From a virus, in IMG/VR virus record IMGVR_UViG_3300046012_000317, positions 1-38,408 of that record: DNA of 38,408 nt, one strand, 5' to 3'. Position 1 is the stretch's first letter. Each line of letters begins with the position of its first letter. The notes below the pieces were generated by a model, which saw only the letters and a list, made by a program, of their open reading frames with translations, made no database searches and was not told the DNA's origin. Position numbers and translations under genes: made by a program. Below are positions 31,131 to 38,265 of this stretch, one piece after another.

Positions 31131-32434
31131 ACGACGCGATCCGGGCACTGATTGCGGGACTCGGCGCGGGCGCGACCTCATTGGGCACGTCCATCGGGGC
31201 GCGCGACGAGGCAAAGCGTGCGGACGCGATCCGTCAGGCGGCGGCCGACAAGGCGTTCCAGCAGCTCTTGGCGAGCAAGGACTACGAGGCGTCGATCGCG
31301 CCCCCGACGACGCGCGTCGTGGAGGACGGGATGGACCCGGTCACCAATGCGCCGCGCGAGAAGTACCAGCAATTCAACCGCACGACGCAGCAGTGGGAGG
31401 ACGCGGTCGATACGACGCCGACGCCGAGCGCGCCACCTGCCCCACCGCAAGCGGGGATGCACCCAGCGATTGCGGCATTGGCGGGGAAGATGGTGCCGGA
31501 CCGGGTGCCGCCGATCACGAGCGCGATTCCCGGCAATCCAGCAGCTCCGGCACCGCCAACTTCCAGCGCACCCGTCGTTCAGCCGGACCGCCCGACACCG
31601 CGTGTGTTGCGCCCGCCGCCCAAGGCGGCGCCTGCGGGCCGTCGCGTCAAGGTGGTGCAGCCAGACGGCTCAGTGATCTTCGTGGACCCAGAGGCCCCGC
31701 CGCCGGGCCTGAAAGAACGCGCCGCGATCGCTGCGCCGCAGTTGCAGGAAGTGACCGACGCGAGCGGTCAGAAGCACCTTGAGCCCAAGGTCGCGGGTTT
31801 GGTCACGGCCCCGCCGGCCGATTCCGCCAAGGCCAAGCAGACGCCGGCCCTCCTGATCGCGACGATGAACCGCTTGGGGCTCTCAGAGGGGGACATCTCG
31901 TCAGCAATCAACGAGATGGAAGCGTTCGAGAACGATCCGACGAAGCGCGCGAAACTGACCGCGTACCAGCAGGCGCTCGCCGCGACCGCCAACACGCACC
32001 AGAGCAACGAAGGCAAGGGCGGCGTGCTCGATGTCGTGTCGAAGGGCGCGGGCTCTTTGGTCTCCGGCATGGCGCAGAAGGCGGTCGATCCGGACATCCG
32101 GACCTATCTCCGGAACAGTCAGATCGTCGGTACGGCCGCCACGGAAATCCTGCCCCGCCCCAATCAGGCGCTTTTGGGCATTGAGTCCGGACTGTCGGGC
32201 ATCGACGTGGGGTGGAACCCGCAACTGTTGGCGGGCGTGCAGGATCGTCGGCGCCGGATGCGGGACATGCTCCATGCCTCGCTCATGTCTACGCCGCTCG
32301 GACAGGCGGCCACCAAAGGCGCTCCATCCGCGAAAACTCCGCCGACCAAAGCACAGCAACTGTGGGACGCGGCCGTCGCGAAGCACGGTGAGGCGACGGT
32401 GCTCAAAGAGTTCGGTCCGAGGCCCCCGTCATGA
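31127..32434 (+). CDS. Internal virion protein candidate 3
   Basis: 435 residues from ATG 31127, overlapping the previous stop (ATGA). It begins with a short hydrophobic helix (IRALIAGLGAGATSLGTSIG) that could insert into a membrane, then charged helix, a long Pro/Ala-rich linker (residues 95-190), and helical segments to the end (LWDAAVAKHGEATVLKEFG). It fits a membrane-active ejection protein, with no enzyme motif visible. Confidence 0.5.
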   Translation: MNDAIRALIAGLGAGATSLGTSIGARDEAKRADAIRQAAADKAFQQLLASKDYEASIAPPTTRVVEDGMDPVTNAPREKYQQFNRTTQQWEDAVDTTPTPSAPPAPPQAGMHPAIAALAGKMVPDRVPPITSAIPGNPAAPAPPTSSAPVVQPDRPTPRVLRPPPKAAPAGRRVKVVQPDGSVIFVDPEAPPPGLKERAAIAAPQLQEVTDASGQKHLEPKVAGLVTAPPADSAKAKQTPALLIATMNRLGLSEGDISSAINEMEAFENDPTKRAKLTAYQQALAATANTHQSNEGKGGVLDVVSKGAGSLVSGMAQKAVDPDIRTYLRNSQIVGTAATEILPRPNQALLGIESGLSGIDVGWNPQLLAGVQDRRRRMRDMLHASLMSTPLGQAATKGAPSAKTPPTKAQQLWDAAVAKHGEATVLKEFGPRPPS

Positions 32435-34050
32435 CGATGCTGATGCCCTACACCGGACCCGGTGACGACGACGATCCGCTCGAGCAGCTTAAGCGGATCA
32501 AGGCGGCCGAGGACGCGGATCCGCTCGCGCAACTCAAGCGACTGCATCCGACGCCGACCTCACACAAGGGTGTTCCGTTTGTCGATGCCAAGCCCGAGTC
32601 CGCCCCCGGTGTGGGCACGAAGGTGCTCGGGACGCTCTCCGCCCTCGACGCCGATATCCCGGGCGCCGAAGCGGCGCAGGCCGGCATTCGTGCCCTCATT
32701 CGCCAGCAGCCCTATCGTGAGGCCCTGTCAGATATCAAGGGCGGCGAAGAAACCGCGCCTGCCGCCGCGCGCATTCCGGCCCGGATCGCGGGCGGTACGG
32801 TGGCGGCGATGACGCTCCCGGGGTCAGCTGCGATGCAGGGGGCGCGCTACGGGATTCTCAACGCCCTGGGCTCGTCCGATCCGGACCAAGGCGTCAACAG
32901 TCGCTTGCATCACGCGGCGATCGAGGGACTGATCGGGGCGGCGACGGGCAAGGTTACAGATGCCGCGGTGACGGCTGGCCGCGGCGCGTTCGCGAAGTCG
33001 CTGGGCCGTGCCGCGCTGGACCGGAAGGCCGCAACCGAAGCCGCCGACCGTGCCGCCTATGGGGTTGCTGAGGCGGAAGCCGCGCTGCATCCGGGTCCGA
33101 CTCCGCGCGCCGTGACCGATGCGCTGGCTATGCCGGAGATCGCGCCCTACGTGAAGGTGATCCGGACGTCACCCAGCATGGCCGGGGCGGACGACGCGAA
33201 GGTGCTGCGCGAAGCCTACAAGCTGATGTCCGAGCGACAGGGGATGTTGGAAGGACGGATCAACGGCAAGGATTTCAAGGCCGGGACTTCGCTCGAGCAG
33301 CAGGACTTGGGAGTCGCCAAGCGACGGCTTTTGGGGGCGGCGGAAACACCGGAAACGCGCGTGACCCCGGAAGTCACCCGACAGGTGCCTGCGGAGACAC
33401 GAACCGTGGCGCCCTTTGAGACGGCGGAATCTCCGCGCCCGTCTCTGCGCGAAGCCATTGACGCGTTCCAGCGCCGGCAGGGGGCCGTGGCTGCCCGCGA
33501 GGCCCAGCCCGGCGAAACGGTGGCGCAGCGATTGGCGCGGGAAGCGCTGGAGCGGCGCGGTGCTGAGCAAGAAGCCGGGGCGATCTCGGGGAGCCGCCGG
33601 ACGGAACCGCTCCAATTGGAGATTGCCCCAGAGTTCACGGAAACCGTCGTGCCGGAGCAGGTGGCTGCGATCGATCCGCTCATGCCGTCGTTCCGCGGCG
33701 CCGTGCAGCAACACGCGGCCGCGATGGGCCGGCGCGATGCCTTCCGCACGGCCGCCGACGCGACCAAGCGCATCATCAAGAACTCCGACATGGCCGCGCG
33801 CTCGCTCGAGGGCAATAGTCCCGAAGCGTTCCCGGCCTTCCTGTCGAGACTCTCACCCGAAGAAGCGCAGGCGGCGCGGGAGGGCATCTTGGGCGTCGTC
33901 AAGAAGAAGAATGCCCCGCTCCACCCGCTCCGCACGATGACGGGCGCGGCGCGGATCACGCCGTATCTCCGACAGGTCGATGCCCAGCTCGGGACGAAAT
34001 ATCCGAGCATTCTCCGCGCACTGGGGATTTCCGCGGTGGACGGCCGATGA
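32431..34050 (+). CDS. Internal virion (ejection) protein candidate 4
   Basis: 539 residues; ATGA overlap at 32431, but ATG 32443 gives the MPYTG start shared with the 29257 gene and is a good alternative. Two copies of D-P-L-x-Q-L-K-R (residues 15-22 and 30-37) form a short repeat. Residues 75-175 include Gly/Ala-rich, weakly hydrophobic stretches (IAGGTVAAMTLPGSAAMQGA). The rest is helical with Arg/Glu/Ala heptads (EAIDAFQRRQGAVAAREAQP). It is the last gene before the lysis block, the usual place of the largest ejection protein in P22-like phages. No transglycosylase motif is evident by eye. Confidence 0.55.
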   Translation: MTMLMPYTGPGDDDDPLEQLKRIKAAEDADPLAQLKRLHPTPTSHKGVPFVDAKPESAPGVGTKVLGTLSALDADIPGAEAAQAGIRALIRQQPYREALSDIKGGEETAPAAARIPARIAGGTVAAMTLPGSAAMQGARYGILNALGSSDPDQGVNSRLHHAAIEGLIGAATGKVTDAAVTAGRGAFAKSLGRAALDRKAATEAADRAAYGVAEAEAALHPGPTPRAVTDALAMPEIAPYVKVIRTSPSMAGADDAKVLREAYKLMSERQGMLEGRINGKDFKAGTSLEQQDLGVAKRRLLGAAETPETRVTPEVTRQVPAETRTVAPFETAESPRPSLREAIDAFQRRQGAVAAREAQPGETVAQRLAREALERRGAEQEAGAISGSRRTEPLQLEIAPEFTETVVPEQVAAIDPLMPSFRGAVQQHAAAMGRRDAFRTAADATKRIIKNSDMAARSLEGNSPEAFPAFLSRLSPEEAQAAREGILGVVKKKNAPLHPLRTMTGAARITPYLRQVDAQLGTKYPSILRALGISAVDGR

Positions 34051-34361
34051 CCCCCGAACGCAAGCGGACATGGAAGGGCCGCGCGCTGACCGCGACGGCA
34101 CTCATCAGTGCGGTCGTCGTCGTCGCAGGGGCAATCAGCCCGATCATCCGGCCGGTCGCGCGCGCGGCCATCGTGTCCACGGTCGAACCGGAGTTCGTGC
34201 ATCAGCGGCTCTATGATTCCGTCCGCATCGTCCAGCAAGGGACGCGCGCGCTCGACTCCCTGAGCCATGACCAGGAGATCCGGGAAATCAACGCACGCCT
34301 CGCGGGCATCGACTCCGGCGTCCGGTGTCTTCGCCATCCCAAACGCGGATACTGCCAGTGA
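34047..34361 (+). CDS. One-TM lysis-accessory protein
   Basis: 104 residues: a short basic N-terminus (TPERKRTWKGR), one membrane helix at residues 13-36 (LTATALISAVVVVAGAISPI), then a periplasm-side helical part with two cysteines at the end (CLRHPKRGYC). Size, N-in topology and position before the endolysin resemble an i-spanin or small holin/antiholin, but no heptad-rich spanin core is clear. It is joined to its neighbours by four-base overlaps. Confidence 0.5.
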   Translation: MTPERKRTWKGRALTATALISAVVVVAGAISPIIRPVARAAIVSTVEPEFVHQRLYDSVRIVQQGTRALDSLSHDQEIREINARLAGIDSGVRCLRHPKRGYCQ

Positions 34362-34822
34362 GCGTCGGACCCCGCGTGTATCAGCCCGACGCGATTGCGC
34401 GGCAGTTCGGCTTCATTCGCGAGACGCTGGGGCCGAACCGTGGGGTGTGGGTCGAAGCCTTCCAGCGGATCGGGGATGGTAAGCCCGGTGACTCATGGTG
34501 CGCCGATTTCGTGTCGGGCGTGCTCTGGATCGCGTACCAGGGACCGCCTCCGGTGCCCCGGACGGGATCGTGTGACGTGATGTGGGCGATCGCGAAGCAG
34601 TATGAGACGACGGTGCCGGTCGCGGGGGATTTGTTCTTCCGGATTCACGCGAACGGGGACGCGCACCATGTGGGCATCGTGACAGCGACCGGCCCACTCC
34701 GGGGCATCGCTGGCAACACCAGTCCCGATGGGACGAGCTCGAACGGTACGGGCGTGTTCGAGCATCCGCTGACGCTGGACGCGGAAACGCATTTCGCCCG
34801 CCTTCCTCTGGAGATTTCATGA
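34358..34822 (+). CDS. Endolysin candidate (CHAP/NlpC-P60-like)
   Basis: 154 residues from the GTG overlapping the previous stop; an ATG at 34325 would add 11 residues. A Cys-His peptidase pattern is visible: GDSWCADFVSGVLWIAYQ (C48 nucleophile), VPVAGDLFFRIHANGDAHHVGIVTAT (H104), then IAGNTSPDG (polar third residue). This is the order of CHAP/NlpC-P60 amidases that cut peptide bonds in peptidoglycan. There is no signal peptide, so a holin is needed for release, and a holin-like gene follows directly (ATGA). Confidence 0.72.
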   Translation: MSVGPRVYQPDAIARQFGFIRETLGPNRGVWVEAFQRIGDGKPGDSWCADFVSGVLWIAYQGPPPVPRTGSCDVMWAIAKQYETTVPVAGDLFFRIHANGDAHHVGIVTATGPLRGIAGNTSPDGTSSNGTGVFEHPLTLDAETHFARLPLEIS

Positions 34823-35154
34823 AAGAGTTTCTGACCACCCGCGCGCTTGGCCTCCTGCTGCCGCTGATCGTCGGCCCGCTGGCCTACCTCCTCACCAAGC
34901 TGCTCAAGGATTCCGTGACGGCGATCGACAAGGCCCCGCCCTACGTCAAGCAGGCCATCGTCGTCGCGTTGTCGTTCGCGCTGGCGGGCGCGGTCAAGTA
35001 CTTCGGCAGCCTCTTGCCGGGCGTCTGCGTGTTGGGGGATGACCCCATGAGCTGCCTGTCCGCGTTGACGAACCCAGACGCGATGAAGGTGCTGGTGTCG
35101 GCACTGGTGGCGTTCGCGATCCATGCCGGGCAGAAAGCGCAGGACGCGAAGTAG
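34819..35154 (+). CDS. Holin-like protein
   Basis: 111 residues with three hydrophobic helices at about 9-29 (LGLLLPLIVGPLAYLLTKLL), 42-66 (VKQAIVVALSFALAGAVKYFG) and 88-106 (MKVLVSALVAFAIHAG), and a short Lys/Gln tail. Three membrane spans, small size and coupling to the endolysin gene match a class I holin. The loop between helices 2 and 3 has two cysteines (VCVLGDDPMSC). It ends directly at the convergent lipoprotein gene, with no bases between the two stops. Confidence 0.68.
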   Translation: MKEFLTTRALGLLLPLIVGPLAYLLTKLLKDSVTAIDKAPPYVKQAIVVALSFALAGAVKYFGSLLPGVCVLGDDPMSCLSALTNPDAMKVLVSALVAFAIHAGQKAQDAK

Positions 35155-35463
35155 TCAGGGGCGCGTGGGGGCGAGCGGCGTATCCTCGCCCACCACGCAG
35201 CCCGAGTGCTGATGCGAGACCGGCGACTGGAAGCACGTCTCATGGTCCGCGATCAACCAGACGCATTCCCGGATGGCCGACTCGCCGCGACTCCGGATCT
35301 GCACCACCCCTACGGTATCGCCCGCGTAGAAGCAGAGCGGGTTCCGTGTCGGGGCGTCGATGGCGGGCCCGCAGGCCAGCGCTGTCGCGAGCCCCGTGAG
35401 TGCCGTGAGCCGCACCACTCCCTTCCCCGACCGTGCAAGGCGTTCCCCAAACCCCTCGGGCAT
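35155..35463 (-). CDS. Minus-strand lipoprotein/secreted protein candidate
   Basis: 102 residues. It has a basic N-terminus (ERLARSGKG), a hydrophobic stretch VVRLTALTGLATALAC, and a cysteine at residue 31 in a lipobox-like context (ALAC; -3 is Ala rather than the usual Leu). The exported part has four further cysteines, even in number, fitting disulphides outside the cytoplasm. It runs opposite to all late genes, back-to-back with the HTH gene. Roles such as an o-spanin-like or superinfection-exclusion lipoprotein are possible; no family recognised. The plus-strand ORF here is protein-unlike. Confidence 0.55.
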   Translation of the reverse strand: MPEGFGERLARSGKGVVRLTALTGLATALACGPAIDAPTRNPLCFYAGDTVGVVQIRSRGESAIRECVWLIADHETCFQSPVSHQHSGCVVGEDTPLAPTRP

Positions 35464-35499
35464 CAGGACTTACCCATGTGGGTGAAATGTGGAAAAGAA

Positions 35500-35530
35500 A
35501 AGTCTTGACTTGGCCGCTGGAATATATACT
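35500..35530 (+). promoter_or_regulatory. Promoter and dyad of the HTH gene
   Basis: The dyad AAGTC-TT-GACTT (35500-35511) overlaps -35 TTGACT (35505-35510). The -10 is TATACT (35525-35530, 14-base spacer) or TACTAT (35527-35532, 16-base spacer). The bases AAAAGTCTTG are also found at 8754-8763. The GTG at 35540 follows within ten bases. Confidence 0.5.
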
Positions 35531-35539
35531 ATTCCCGCC

Positions 35540-35773
35540 GTGACACATTCCCCGAATAACCGTAAGCATCCGCCGACGCGGGCGCGAGAGGCGACGAAGC
35601 GCCGGTTTCTGGCGGCGCTGCGGATCGCTGGCATGACCATGAGTCAGTGGGCAGCAGGACAGAACGTCACGCAGGGCTACGTCTCGAACGTACTGGCTGG
35701 GCGGCACATTAGCCATCGCCTCGATGCGGAGATCGCGGCTTTCTCGGACAAGCACCTCCGCAATGTCGCGTAG
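35540..35773 (+). CDS. Cro/C1-type HTH regulator
   Basis: 77 residues from GTG 35540; an upstream in-frame GTG (35489) would put the promoter inside the gene. The N-terminal 20 residues are basic (NNRKHPPTRAREATKRR). Residues 23-70 read FLAALRIAGMTMSQWAAGQNVTQGYVSNVLAGRHISHRLDAEIAAF, a clear lambda-repressor-like HTH with 'S..Wa...gv...yvs.vl.Gr..s..l...I..f'. No dimerisation or cleavage domain is present, so it resembles Cro or a small activator. The AAGTCTTGACTT dyad over its own -35 box suggests self-control. It could also act at the related sites near 8.76 and 12.75 kb; that is inference. Confidence 0.75.
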   Translation: MTHSPNNRKHPPTRAREATKRRFLAALRIAGMTMSQWAAGQNVTQGYVSNVLAGRHISHRLDAEIAAFSDKHLRNVA

Positions 35774-35798
35774 CGATACGCGCGGACGGGCGGCCTAG

Positions 35799-36023
35799 GT
35801 GTCGGGGCTCGCCGCGCTGGGCCTCGGGCTGGTCTTGGCGGCGCTGGTGGGGTGGGTGATCCGACAGGACCGGATCGAGGAGGATGGATCACCCGAGCAG
35901 GTCGCACGGGAGCGGATGGCGACGGACCCGAAGTATCGGAAGCGGCAGCGGAGTTGGGTGAGCGAACTGCGGGACGTGATGCGGCAGGGGGAAATCCAAC
36001 GAGTGAGGAGGCGGTCCAAGTGA
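35799..36023 (+). CDS. Small one-TM protein
   Basis: 74 residues from a GTG. An N-terminal membrane helix (GLAALGLGLVLAALVGWVI) is followed by a charged, basic cytoplasmic helix (KYRKRQRSWVSELRDVMRQG). Its ribosome site is poor. The stop overlaps the GTG of the next gene. Not recognised; it is likely an early, host-membrane-associated small protein. Confidence 0.45.
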   Translation: MSGLAALGLGLVLAALVGWVIRQDRIEEDGSPEQVARERMATDPKYRKRQRSWVSELRDVMRQGEIQRVRRRSK

Positions 36024-36229
36024 GCAAAAGGGGTCGGGTTGTCAGCGCAGAGGAGGGGCACGAACTCGCTACCACAGCGATCGGGGTGCGGCCCGTCGAC
36101 AAGAACTGCTTCCGCTTCGCCCTGCCGGATGGCCGCGAGCTTCAGTACGAAGTGGAGTCAGTCGAGACGGGATACTGCGATACCTGCGCGGGGCACGATA
36201 CCGAGATCACATGGACGCTTTTCGGCTGA
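36020..36229 (+). CDS. Small hypothetical protein with CxxC
   Basis: 69 residues from the GTG overlapping the preceding stop (GTGA). Pattern: FRFALPDGRELQYEVESVETGYCDTCAGHDTEITWTLFG. A short beta meander with one CDTC pair and a nearby His could bind one metal ion with help from a partner or dimer. No known family. Coupling to the upstream one-TM gene is the main support. Confidence 0.5.
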   Translation: MSKRGRVVSAEEGHELATTAIGVRPVDKNCFRFALPDGRELQYEVESVETGYCDTCAGHDTEITWTLFG

Positions 36230-36305
36230 GCGAAGGGGGACGCACCGGGGGGTGCGGGTAGGGAGCCAGTATCGGACGCGAACGGGTCAGGAACCCGAGA
36301 GCAGG

Positions 36306-36464
36306 ATGACAGGCGGTTCGAGGCCGCCGACTGGCAATAGGGCTATGCGTGGGGCATCCGAAAGGACTCCCGCTCGGACGATACCCGAGACACGACGCTA
36401 CGGCCCGACTGGTAATGCGAAGGGAAGCACTTCACCGAATCACCGGAGCGCGACGAACCAATGA
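36306..36464 (+). CDS. Small Gly/Arg/Thr-rich ORF
   Basis: 52 residues starting MTGGSRPPTGNRAMRGASER and continuing RYGPTGNAKGSTSPNHRS. The frame stays open upstream to 36039, overlapping the 36020 gene, so the start is uncertain; I chose the ATG preceded by GAGAGCAGG. The stop overlaps the next gene's ATG (ATGA), which supports reality. It is basic, without aliphatic core, and probably disordered. Function unknown. The 76 bases before it (36230-36305) hold nothing I recognise. Confidence 0.4.
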   Translation: MTGGSRPPTGNRAMRGASERTPARTIPETRRYGPTGNAKGSTSPNHRSATNQ

Positions 36465-36892
36465 GCGACACAACCTGTTCGACCTGCCACACCGCAACCG
36501 GCGCGCTCGACACCGAGACGATGGATGAGGGTCGGCGGTGCCAATTCGGCTGTGGACGGCCCGTGGACGAGGACACGGGCATCTGCCCGTCCTGCCACGA
36601 GCACTCTCTGAATGTGTGGGAATGCCCCGCTTGTTCGACGGAGTACGGTTGCTGGCGCGGTCGGTGGGCGCTGGTGACGACTGACTGCAAATGCGATGGC
36701 GACCGCGACTGCCCGGACTGTCACCCCGAGTGCCCCGACTGTCGAGGACGCGGCTACTTCGGCTGGTCCTCCTCGGGGTTTACCTGCGACACCTGCAAAG
36801 GCATGGGCACGCTGGGCTGGACGGACGATCAGATCCAGGATGCCGCCGAAAACCGGCAGATCGCGTCCGACCGTCGCCACATGGAGGGCTGA
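36461..36892 (+). CDS. Multi-zinc protein with DnaJ-type CxxCxGxG repeats
   Basis: 143 residues with about 20 cysteines. The first half has CSTC, CQFGCGRPVDEDTGICPSCHEHS and CPAC pairs. The second half has CDCPDCHPECPDCRGRGYFGW-like and CDTCKGMGTLGW units, i.e. CxxCxGxG twice, the signature of the DnaJ central zinc domain, but no J domain. It is likely a zinc-binding adaptor or chaperone-like protein. Part of the first half repeats in the next gene (CxFGCxRPVDxDTGxCPSCxEHS), showing an internal duplication in this region. Confidence 0.6.
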   Translation: MSDTTCSTCHTATGALDTETMDEGRRCQFGCGRPVDEDTGICPSCHEHSLNVWECPACSTEYGCWRGRWALVTTDCKCDGDRDCPDCHPECPDCRGRGYFGWSSSGFTCDTCKGMGTLGWTDDQIQDAAENRQIASDRRHMEG

Positions 36893-36896
36893 CGCG

Positions 36897-37181
36897 ATGA
36901 CACAGCGCTTTGATCCCGCCGACTTCCGCGCAGGCGAACTCGCCTCGGCGACTCATGCCGTCACCGCGCATTGCGTGGGTTGTCAGGACGCACACGGCCA
37001 GCCCGATCAGCAGAAGATCGCGGCGATGGAGGGCGCGGGCTGCGTGTTCGGATGCCCGCGTCCGGTGGACTCGGATACCGGCGTCTGCCCGTCGTGCCGC
37101 GAACACTCGGCGAACGCCGTCGAGTGCGAGGACTGCGGGACGCGCTACGAGGACTGGTCCGGCCAATGGGAGGCGGCATGA
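36897..37181 (+). CDS. Zinc protein, paralogue of the preceding gene
   Basis: 94 residues from ATG 36897. After an acidic-helical N-terminus (FRAGELASATHAVTAHCVGC) it carries CVFGCPRPVDSDTGVCPSCREHSANAVECEDCGTRYEDW. This aligns well with residues 27-65 of the preceding protein, so the two genes share a duplicated four-Cys/His metal module. No DnaJ-type repeats here. It precedes a small coiled protein and the ERF gene, and its stop overlaps the next ATG. Confidence 0.6.
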   Translation: MTQRFDPADFRAGELASATHAVTAHCVGCQDAHGQPDQQKIAAMEGAGCVFGCPRPVDSDTGVCPSCREHSANAVECEDCGTRYEDWSGQWEAA

Positions 37182-37408
37182 GCCCCAGAGACGCGCACTT
37201 GGCGCTGGTCGAGTCGGACAACTTCGGCGACGAATCACCGAGCCTCGAGGCGGTCCAGCCCAACGGGGAATCGGAGTTGGCGTTTCGCCTTCGGCTGTCG
37301 GTGCGACTGGTGCAGCTCGACAAGCGGATGGACGGACTGGAAGCGCTGATGAACAAGATCACGACGCGGTGGGCCACGCTGGGCCTGCCCGCTCTTTCCA
37401 AGGACTGA
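37178..37408 (+). CDS. Small helical protein before erf
   Basis: 76 residues from the ATG overlapping the previous stop. The C-terminal half is one long amphipathic helix with heptad spacing (LRLSVRLVQLDKRMDGLEAL) and probably dimerises or binds a partner. No DNA-binding motif is seen. Its position four bases before the ERF gene suggests an accessory recombination or replication role, from context only. Confidence 0.5.
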   Translation: MSPRDAHLALVESDNFGDESPSLEAVQPNGESELAFRLRLSVRLVQLDKRMDGLEALMNKITTRWATLGLPALSKD

Positions 37409-37412
37409 CCCG

Positions 37413-38120
37413 ATGAAACACTCCGACTCAATCGCGAACCTCTGCGCCGCGCTGGTCAAGGCGCAGGCGGATCTCAAAGCGGTGGGCAAGGATTCCGTCA
37501 ACCCGCACTTCCGGTCCAAGTTCGCGTCCCTGGATTCGATCATCGACATGGTGCGGCCCGCGCTCGCGAAGCATGGTCTGGCCGTGCTGCAAGGCGCGAC
37601 GGTGCCCGAGAGCAACGCCGAGGGCGTCCTGACGGGCTTCACCGTCGAGACGATGCTGGTCCATGCGTCGGGCGAGTGGCTGACGAACGGTGCGGTCCTG
37701 CCGATGACGAAAGCGGACCCGCAGGGCGCGGGCGCGGCGCTGACGTATGGCCGGCGCTACTCGCTCGCGGCGCTCCTGTTGATCTCGACGGACGAGGACG
37801 ACGACGGCAACCACGCCAGCGTCCCGACGACGCGAGGCACGGAGTCACGGCCCGCCGGCCCGCACCCCAAGGCCGTCGAGGCGCGCAACAACGCGAACCG
37901 CAACGGGAATCCCGCCGACAAGCTGATGCCGTTCGGGAAGAAGAAGGGCACGCGGCTCGGCGACTTGGAGGACGGGGAACTGGAGCGGACCATCGAGTGG
38001 TGCAACAGCCGCGAGACGCCGGAGAAGTTCGCGGACCTCGTGGAAGCGATCGGGCAGGTGCTGGACGACCGGCTGGTGGCGGCGTCTCTCGCGGACAAGC
38101 CGGACGATTTGCCTTTTTAG
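37413..38120 (+). CDS. erf: ERF-family single-strand annealing protein with SSB-like tail
   Basis: 235 residues. Residues 5-125 match the ERF family: LCAALVKAQADLKAVGKDSVNPHFRSKFASLDSIIDMVRPAL, VETMLVHASGEWL and QGAGAALTYGRRYSLAALL. ERF proteins form rings and anneal complementary single strands, helping phage recombination and genome circularisation. A basic linker leads to MPFGKKKGTRLGDLEDGELE (residues 172-191), an 'FGK.KG..l.dl' module seen at the ends of some phage exonuclease and ERF proteins. The last eight residues, DKPDDLPF, closely resemble the acidic C-terminal tip of bacterial SSB (DDDLPF/DDDIPF), which recruits repair and replication proteins. Confidence 0.88.
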   Translation: MKHSDSIANLCAALVKAQADLKAVGKDSVNPHFRSKFASLDSIIDMVRPALAKHGLAVLQGATVPESNAEGVLTGFTVETMLVHASGEWLTNGAVLPMTKADPQGAGAALTYGRRYSLAALLLISTDEDDDGNHASVPTTRGTESRPAGPHPKAVEARNNANRNGNPADKLMPFGKKKGTRLGDLEDGELERTIEWCNSRETPEKFADLVEAIGQVLDDRLVAASLADKPDDLPF

Positions 38121-38127
38121 CGATTTC

Positions 38128-38214
38128 AGGGTCCGGGGTGCCGCGACCGCACATCGGCGGTCCGAATAGCTAGTACGGTGAAAACACAAACAACGCTGTT
38201 CCACCCCGGACCTT
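38128..38214. repeat. Nested inverted repeats before the last gene
   Basis: The outer arms, GGTCCGGGGTG (38130-38140) and CACCCCGGACC (38202-38212), are exact reverse complements (11 bp, extendable by a G-U and an A-T). Inside lies a perfect 6-bp hairpin, GACCGC-ACATCG-GCGGTC (38145-38162), then an A-rich stretch. It could end transcription of the erf operon, control the next gene, or be a replication/cleavage site. No T-run follows either stem. Confidence 0.55.
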
Positions 38215-38265
38215 CCTTCCTCTGTTCCGTTGTTCCCATCCTCTCTCACCACAGTGATTCCCACC

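Noticed and set aside
35206-35508. 100-residue plus-strand ORF after the holin gene
   Set aside because: It is rich in Arg/Pro/His with no structure, while the opposite strand has a signal sequence, lipobox-like Cys and paired cysteines.
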